From Actinomyces sp. (GTDB taxonomy: Bacteria > Actinomycetota > Actinomycetes > Actinomycetales > Actinomycetaceae), in contig JAHACW010000032.1 in assembly GCA_018375675.1 (NCBI GenBank), positions 1-26,508 of the forward strand: a DNA stretch of 26,508 nt. The letters run 5' to 3'. Below, one piece after another: positions 21,134 through 26,508 of this stretch; the stretch's first letter is position 1; every line of letters begins with the position of its first letter. Below the pieces are notes generated by a model, which saw nothing but the letters and a program-made list of their open reading frames with translations, ran no database searches and had not been told where the DNA came from. The position numbers and the translations under genes were made by a program.

Positions 21134-23179
21134 GTGACACGAATCCGCCGTTTCAGCCTCATCGCTGTTCTGACAGCAATACTGCTTGCGCTGGGCCTTC
21201 CCGCGCTCGCAGCATCACCCATGTCCATCAGCGATTCGGTCACCGATCCCGACGGCTGGCTTGCCAGTGCAGACCGCTCCACGATCGAGTCCGCCACAAG
21301 CAGGGCCGCCTCCTCGGGCAAACCCGTCAAGGTCGTCGTGGTCGCCAACTTCTCGGGCACGGACGCAGACTCCTGGTGCAAGCAGACCGTCGAGCGCTCC
21401 TCCCTGGCCAACGGCACCGTCGTCTACGTCATCGCGTACTCGCAGCGCCGTGACGCGGCATGTTCCTACAACGGCCCCTCGAGTTCCTCTCTCCAGAGCG
21501 CCGTGCGCGCATCCGAGGCCCAGTTGACGCCCAATCCTCTCACGTCTTCCGCCGTCGCCAACGGGGTCAACGCCTTCGTCAATACCCTCCTCAGCGGCAC
21601 GTCCAGTTCAGGTTCCAGTTCCACGGGCTCGAGTTACTCGAGCAACGCCGGCGCGACCAACGACGACGGCCGCTCGCTCTTGGGGTTCTTCTCCATGTTC
21701 CTGCTCCTCGTGGTCGGCGTCATTGCCATCGCTATCGGCGTTGCGCGCTCGTCGCGTCGCAACAGGCTCGCCGCCCAGCAGGCCACACAGGTCGACGCGG
21801 AGCGAGCAGCGCACGCCGCCCAGGAAGCGAACCGACAGCTCCTGTCCGCAGACGAGCAGGTGCGCACCGCGACGGACGAACTTAACTATGCGCGTGCCCA
21901 GTTCGGCCTGAACTCCACGGACGAATTCGCCCGCGCCATCGAAGCCGGGAAGGCGGCGGTCTCGCGCGGCTTTAGCGCCCAGGGGCAGATGAACTCCGCG
22001 ACCGCGCCCGCCGAGCAGCTCCGCCTGGCCACCGCGATCATGCAGGATCTGGGCGCCAACATGAACCCGCTGAGTGCCATTCAGGCGTCGTTCGCCACCA
22101 AGCGCGCCGAGCAGGCCTCGCTCCCCGAGCGAATCGCCGAGGCCCGCGAACGCCTCGCGGAGGAACTGACGGATCTGGAGCGCGCAAAGTCCGAGCTGGC
22201 CAGCATTTCGACGCTCTACCCTGCGCAGATGCTCGCCTCCCTCCAGGACAACCCCGAGCAGGCCTCGGCCCTCCTCACCTCGGCGCGCACCGCACTCGAT
22301 ACCGCGGAGGCGTCCGCCCCCACCGACCGTGCGCACGCCGCGAGCGCCCTCGACACTGCCCTGCGCGCCCTGACGATGGCCAACCACCAGACCGACGCGA
22401 TCTTCTCGGCGAAGTCCGACCTGGACGCGATCCGCGATCGCCTCGTCACGGCGATCAGCTCGATCTCCTCGGACATCACCGACGTCAACGAGCTGAACAC
22501 GGATCCGGCGGTGTTTAACCCGATGGTGGCCGACGCTCACGCGGCCATCGCCGAGGCCCAGGCGGCCCTGGCGAACACGGGCGATCCACTCGCGGCCCTC
22601 GAGCACCTGCGCATGTCTGAGGCCACCCTGGACGCGGCACTCGAGCCACTGCGCACCAAGGAGGAGGCCTACGAGAAGGCGCGCACGGCAGCCGAGGCGC
22701 AGATTTCGCTGGCCGAGTCCGCCGTCTCTCAGGCCCAGCGCTACGTGCAGGGCCGACGTGGAGCCATCGATCTGGAGCTGCGTTCGACCCTCAACAACGC
22801 CGAGACGGCCCTGAGCACCGCTCAGCGCTCACTCGAGGACGATCCCGAGGCCGCGTCGACGCACGCGATGAACGCACGCGCCCTCGCGGACAGCGTCATG
22901 GCGACTCCCATCCAGAACTTCGGCGGGTCGTGGGGACAGCCCACTACGGGCAACGGGTCCTACACGGGCTCGTCCCTGGGCGACTTCCTCCTGTGGTCGA
23001 CGCTGTTCTCGAATTCTGGTTCGCACCACCGAGACGGCTTCGATCCCTTCCACAGCGGTTCCAGCTCGTCTGGATCCGGCTGGTCCTTCGCTTCCGGCGG
23101 CGGCTCCGACTGGGGTTCGAGCTCGAGCAGCTCCGACTGGGGTTCGGGCGGCTGGTCCTCCGCCTCCGGCAGCTTCTGA
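21134..23179 (+). CDS. TPM-domain envelope protein, paralogue 1 (Gly/Ser tail)
   Basis: This 681-aa protein has a signal peptide (about 1-27), a TPM-like domain (Psb32/YgcG/MOLO-1 family, about 35-150), one TM helix (about 183-203), and a long Ala/Glu-rich coiled coil facing the cytoplasm (about 210-610). It ends in a Gly/Ser/Trp-rich tail (about 625-681) as in other actinobacterial TPM proteins. C82 and C110 are conserved in all three paralogues. The usual acidic D-D pair near the TPM metal site is absent (SSLANGTVVYVIAY), so phosphatase activity is doubtful. The GTG at 21134 has aggagg 5 bases upstream. An ATG at 21092 is in frame but is leader sequence. It probably acts at the membrane, possibly with the two paralogues. 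Function is unknown. Confidence 0.88.
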   Translation: MTRIRRFSLIAVLTAILLALGLPALAASPMSISDSVTDPDGWLASADRSTIESATSRAASSGKPVKVVVVANFSGTDADSWCKQTVERSSLANGTVVYVIAYSQRRDAACSYNGPSSSSLQSAVRASEAQLTPNPLTSSAVANGVNAFVNTLLSGTSSSGSSSTGSSYSSNAGATNDDGRSLLGFFSMFLLLVVGVIAIAIGVARSSRRNRLAAQQATQVDAERAAHAAQEANRQLLSADEQVRTATDELNYARAQFGLNSTDEFARAIEAGKAAVSRGFSAQGQMNSATAPAEQLRLATAIMQDLGANMNPLSAIQASFATKRAEQASLPERIAEARERLAEELTDLERAKSELASISTLYPAQMLASLQDNPEQASALLTSARTALDTAEASAPTDRAHAASALDTALRALTMANHQTDAIFSAKSDLDAIRDRLVTAISSISSDITDVNELNTDPAVFNPMVADAHAAIAEAQAALANTGDPLAALEHLRMSEATLDAALEPLRTKEEAYEKARTAAEAQISLAESAVSQAQRYVQGRRGAIDLELRSTLNNAETALSTAQRSLEDDPEAASTHAMNARALADSVMATPIQNFGGSWGQPTTGNGSYTGSSLGDFLLWSTLFSNSGSHHRDGFDPFHSGSSSSGSGWSFASGGGSDWGSSSSSSDWGSGGWSSASGSF

Positions 23180-23193
23180 GTTTTGCCCCACCC

Positions 23194-23229
23194 GTGAGGC
23201 CCGCACATTCCTTTGTTTGTGGGCCTCAC
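23194..23229 (+). terminator. Hairpin after the first TPM gene
   Basis: gtgaggccc (23194-23202) and gggcctcac (23221-23229) form a 9-bp stem that extends by three or four weaker pairs. It lies 14 bases past the stop. The T tail is poor, so it may be a stem-type terminator. Confidence 0.6.
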
Positions 23230-23395
23230 AGCGTCCTTGTGGCCTCGGGAAACGTAAGCGAGTCCCTCACAGCTCCTCATATTTCCTCGTAAACTAAGAA
23301 CGATCGCGAACCGGCGCCGCACCAAACAGCGTGTTGTCAGCGCGATCGAGCCGCACAGCAGAGCTTTATCGCTTCACCGACGAGCAGGAGGCACC

Positions 23396-25249
23396 GTGTC
23401 ACGGATCCGACGCCTGGGTGTCGCAGCCATCATGATGGTTGCGATGCTGGTCAGCGGCGCACCCGCGTTCGCGACCGAACCGCTCACCACGAGCGGACAC
23501 GTCACCGACCCCGACGGCTTTCTCAGCGACGAGCAACGCGAAACTATTGAGACCCCAGCGAAATCGTTTTATTCCACATACACCACGTACATCGACGTCG
23601 CCGTCATTCCCAACTTCTCCGGCCAGGAGCCATCAGCGTGGTGCAAGGCCACCCTCGAGAAATCACGGACTAAAGAAAAAGGCATCCTCTACGTTGTCGC
23701 CTACGAGGATGGTACGAACGTCTCCTGCGCGGGTGTGGAGCTAGCGAAAGATTCGAGTACCAGGCCGATGCTGGACGGCGCGCTACGTATCGCCCATAAA
23801 GACCATAAAACCACCCCACTGACCCCTGAAGAGGCAGTGGCGGGCTCTCGCACGTTCATCATCTCTCTACGCAGCGATTACGACTTCAGGGCACGCAACG
23901 CTGCCGAGAACAGCAAGAGGCGGCAAGCGGAGGAGAAAAGGCGCGAGGAGGAAAAGAAGGAAGAAGCCAAGAGGAATCGCGGCGCTAACATCATCATATC
24001 CGCGGTCATTGTGATTGCCATTGTCTCCAACCTATGGGTGTGGATCCGCAAACAGAGAGAATACGAATACGGCGAACCCCCAACTGTGGATGTGGATGAG
24101 GAACCCACCCCGATCGTGGACACCGTACGGCGCGACGCCCTGAGGGCCGCTGCGGAAGCACGGCGACGCTTGTCGGAGGCCGAGGAACAGGTGCGCGCCG
24201 CCGAAGAGGACTGGAACTTTGCTCGCGCCCAGTTCGGTAGCGCCGCGGCTGAAGAGTACGGACGTCGCCTCGAGGCGGCGAAGGCGGCTATTGCGCGCGG
24301 CTTCGACACCCACAAACAGATCGAGCAGACCCCTGATTCGCACGCCAAGCGACGCCTCGCTACGACAATCACGGAGGACCTCGACAAGAACCTGCCGCCC
24401 CTGCAGGACGCGCGCAAGGAGTTTGCCGCACAGCGCGAGAAGCGCTCATCGCTTCCCACCCAGCTTGCTGACGCTCGCGAGCGCCTTGTCGAGGAGCTCG
24501 CCGATCTGGAGCGCTCGAAGGAGGAACTCTCCAGCATTGCGGGCCTCTACACCGAATCCATGCTCGCTTCCCTCCAGGACAATCCGCAGCGCGCGGAACA
24601 ACTGCTGGAGTCCGCTCGCGCGGCGTTGGAGACAGCCGGCGCGCATATCGACACCGACGCCACCCGCGCAGCCTCCGCGCTGGATACCGCCCAGCGCGCA
24701 CTCACCATGGCCAATGCGCAGACGGATGCGATCTTCTCCGCAAAGACTGATCTTGACGCGTTCCGCGAGAGGCTCACCGCTTCCATCGGATCCGTGTCCG
24801 CCGCCCTGTCGGACGCGAAGCAGCTCGATTCCTCCGATGCTTTCTCTCCCCTTCTTGACGAGGCCGAGGCCACCATCGCCAGGGGACAGCGCGCGCTGGT
24901 TAGCGACGAGGATCCCCTCGGCGCGCTCGAAAGTCTTCGCGACGTGGAGCTCAGACTGGAAGCGGTCCTCGCTCCGCTAATGACTCAGGAAGATGCTAGG
25001 CGCAAGGCGAAAGAGACCGCTCAGCGCCATATTCGCGACGCCGATGCAGCCCTCGCCTGGGCACGCAAGTACCTGAAGGACCACGAGGGTTCGGCTCTCC
25101 TCGACGTGAACAAGCTGATGAGCGAAGCCGAACAGGCAATGACCGAGGCGCGCGAGGCCCTTGACGAAGATCCCTTACGAGCGAGCGCAGCGGCTTCGCG
25201 GGTCACCACGCTTACCAACCGCGCACTGGCCGCGCCAGGGCGACGATAG
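23396..25249 (+). CDS. TPM-domain envelope protein, paralogue 2
   Basis: This 617-aa protein has a signal peptide (cut near AFA-TEP, about 26-27), a TPM-like domain (about 33-160) with C83 and C111, a strongly charged Lys/Glu/Arg stretch (172-195), one TM helix (about 198-216) and a coiled coil (about 235-610). Shared blocks with paralogue 1 include NFARAQFG and SMLASLQDNP, and also RALTMANAQTDAIFSAKTDL. It ends at the coiled coil and lacks the Gly/Ser tail. The acidic pair of active TPM domains is absent. The GTG at 23396 has aggagg 5 bases upstream. Codon use in the first third is richer in A/T than in paralogue 1. It lies 216 bp behind paralogue 1 and 228 bp before paralogue 3. Function is unknown. 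Confidence 0.88.
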   Translation: MSRIRRLGVAAIMMVAMLVSGAPAFATEPLTTSGHVTDPDGFLSDEQRETIETPAKSFYSTYTTYIDVAVIPNFSGQEPSAWCKATLEKSRTKEKGILYVVAYEDGTNVSCAGVELAKDSSTRPMLDGALRIAHKDHKTTPLTPEEAVAGSRTFIISLRSDYDFRARNAAENSKRRQAEEKRREEEKKEEAKRNRGANIIISAVIVIAIVSNLWVWIRKQREYEYGEPPTVDVDEEPTPIVDTVRRDALRAAAEARRRLSEAEEQVRAAEEDWNFARAQFGSAAAEEYGRRLEAAKAAIARGFDTHKQIEQTPDSHAKRRLATTITEDLDKNLPPLQDARKEFAAQREKRSSLPTQLADARERLVEELADLERSKEELSSIAGLYTESMLASLQDNPQRAEQLLESARAALETAGAHIDTDATRAASALDTAQRALTMANAQTDAIFSAKTDLDAFRERLTASIGSVSAALSDAKQLDSSDAFSPLLDEAEATIARGQRALVSDEDPLGALESLRDVELRLEAVLAPLMTQEDARRKAKETAQRHIRDADAALAWARKYLKDHEGSALLDVNKLMSEAEQAMTEAREALDEDPLRASAAASRVTTLTNRALAAPGRR

Positions 25250-25434
25250 AGGAGGTTCACGCGGATTCCCCGCCACATGACGCTGACAAGCATGACCTCG
25301 TTATCTATGCCTCGACGCAGGGCATCGGCTCGCCACAGACTTATTTCCACCCGCACACGACCATCACCTACACTGATCTCACACCACTAGATCGTGACGC
25401 AAGATACACGTTATTGGAGACGCTGTGCTCCACG

Positions 25435-25460
25435 ATGGTGTATCTTGATCTGTTCGCCAC
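25435..25460 (+). promoter_or_regulatory. Conserved promoter/leader of the third TPM gene
   Basis: This 26-base block matches 21092-21117 except for two bases. TATCTT (25441-25446) may be a -10, with GAGACG 18 bases upstream. The ATG at 25435 is 43 bases before the true start and out of frame, so the conservation is not coding. Confidence 0.55.
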
Positions 25461-25477
25461 TCACCAAGGAGGATCAC

Positions 25478-26508
25478 ATGCCACGGATAAAACGCCTGGG
25501 CATCGCGGCCGTCATGGCCGCAGTGATGCTGGTCGGTGGCGCGCCCGCGTTCGCGACCGAGCCGCTCACGCCGAGCAGCTACGTCACTGATTCGGATAGC
25601 TTCCTCAGTGACGAGCAGCGCGCAAAGATCGAGACTGACGCAGAATCCCTCAACTCCAAGTATCACGTTCCCGTCTACACCGTCATCGTCCCCAACTTTT
25701 CCGACCAGGAACCGGCGAAGTGGTGCCAGTCCACCCTCGCCAATATCGAGCACAACGACAAGGTCATCCTCTACGTTGTCGGATATGAGGACGGAACGGA
25801 CGTCTACTGCGTTGGCAACGAGATGGCTCGGTTGATACGCGGCAATGTGTTGACCGAAGGTTACATTAAGAGTGCACTATCGGCAGCCCGTCGGGCATAC
25901 AAGTCGACCCCGCTCACCCCCGAGGAAGCAGCTGCGGGCCCAACAGCCTTCATCAGCGACCTACGCAACTCCTACTACACGGCCGAGGAAATTGCCTCCC
26001 GCCGCGAGGCATATAACCAGGATCTGACAAAGGAAACCAAGTACGACAAAATCAAGACCGTTCTCGCATTCCTCGGCGTGGGTTTCCTCTTTGTGATCGG
26101 TATTTTCGTCGAACTGTGGACAAAGCAGCGAGAAGAAGAAAAACAAGCCATAGAAATTGAAACGGCAGCATGGCGCGTGTCGCGCAGCAGGGATGCGCGC
26201 GAAGACGAAGCCGCACGGCGAGATGCCGACAAGGCGGCCCAGCAGGCGAATGATCGCCTCTCCCAAGCCGATCAGGAGGTACGCGACGCCGAGAAGGAGT
26301 GGGACTACGCCCGCGCGCAGTTCGGCATCGCCGCGACCGAACAGTTCCGCAACCGCATCAAGGAGGCGAAGGAGGCCCTGTCTCGCGGGGATGCCCTCTA
26401 CAAGCAGTGCCGCACGGCGTACGACCCGGCGAAAAAAGAAAGCCTTGCGTCGCAGATCATCAACGAACTCGACACGCAGCTGGGTTTGCTGCGCGACGCG
26501 CAGGCCCC
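25478..26508 (+). CDS. TPM-domain envelope protein, paralogue 3 (cut by window end)
   Basis: The frame is open from the ATG at 25478 to the last base, giving 343 codons, so the C-terminus lies beyond the window. It has a signal peptide nearly identical to paralogue 2 (GGAPAFA-TEP), a TPM-like domain (about 35-165) with C83 and C111, one TM helix (about 194-213) and the start of the coiled coil. The block DYARAQFGIAATEQF is shared with the other two. The ribosome-binding site AAGGAGG is well placed. The Asp/Glu pair of active TPM domains is missing here too (EHNDKVILYVVGYEDG). It is the third tandem copy in the same orientation. Whether it has a Gly/Ser tail cannot be seen. Confidence 0.88.
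   Translation, partial: MPRIKRLGIAAVMAAVMLVGGAPAFATEPLTPSSYVTDSDSFLSDEQRAKIETDAESLNSKYHVPVYTVIVPNFSDQEPAKWCQSTLANIEHNDKVILYVVGYEDGTDVYCVGNEMARLIRGNVLTEGYIKSALSAARRAYKSTPLTPEEAAAGPTAFISDLRNSYYTAEEIASRREAYNQDLTKETKYDKIKTVLAFLGVGFLFVIGIFVELWTKQREEEKQAIEIETAAWRVSRSRDAREDEAARRDADKAAQQANDRLSQADQEVRDAEKEWDYARAQFGIAATEQFRNRIKEAKEALSRGDALYKQCRTAYDPAKKESLASQIINELDTQLGLLRDAQA

Overview
The window is GC-rich DNA with dense gene packing, GTG starts and ATGA-type overlaps. It looks like chromosome from an actinobacterium. The gene set (actinobacterial galU/moeA-like/rimJ/membrane-protein block, DtxR regulator, extended cold-shock protein plus DUF3027, c-di-AMP riboswitch before an NlpC/P60 hydrolase) and the protein style fit Actinomycetaceae such as Actinomyces or Schaalia. 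The genus is an inference; no rRNA or other taxonomic marker is present.

Layout. 1-792: non-coding, extremely GC-rich, with two near-identical ~200-bp repeats, ending at a tRNA-Ala(CGC) on the minus strand (793-868) with promoter and terminator. 1008-4982 (minus): galU, a MoeA/Glp-like protein, a RimJ-type acetyltransferase and a three-TM protein that resembles the Glp receptor GlpR. The MoeA-like protein has lost the KPGKP lysines, which supports a Glp-like cell-division role rather than a molybdenum role. 5023-6425 (plus): 5-formyltetrahydrofolate cyclo-ligase and mscL with a strong terminator. 6426-6850: gene-free, holding an AT-rich 113-bp element bounded by 17-bp inverted repeats and a strictly 19-bp-periodic array whose orientation flips in the middle.

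6851-12219 (minus): a 73-aa unknown protein overlapping a 1403-aa protein, then an EamA transporter behind tRNA-Arg(CCT). The 1403-aa protein keeps the outline of DUF4011/SF1 helicase/Vsr-type nuclease proteins but appears to lack the catalytic residues of both engines. 12461-15334 (minus): a tandem UspA protein, a secreted NlpC/P60 peptidase behind a ydaO-type c-di-AMP riboswitch, and a DtxR metal-dependent regulator whose GTG start puts all its metal ligands in C. diphtheriae DtxR register. serC diverges from dtxR (15507-16634, plus). 16653-20886 (minus): an MFS exporter, an AzgA-type purine permease, DUF3027 and a cold-shock-domain protein.

21134-26508 (plus): three tandem paralogues of an unusual envelope protein: signal peptide, TPM-like extracytoplasmic domain with a conserved cysteine pair, one TM helix and a long cytoplasmic coiled coil. 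The third runs off the window. The first and third share a conserved non-coding leader. This cluster and the pseudo-helicase with its small partner are the best candidates for undescribed biology.
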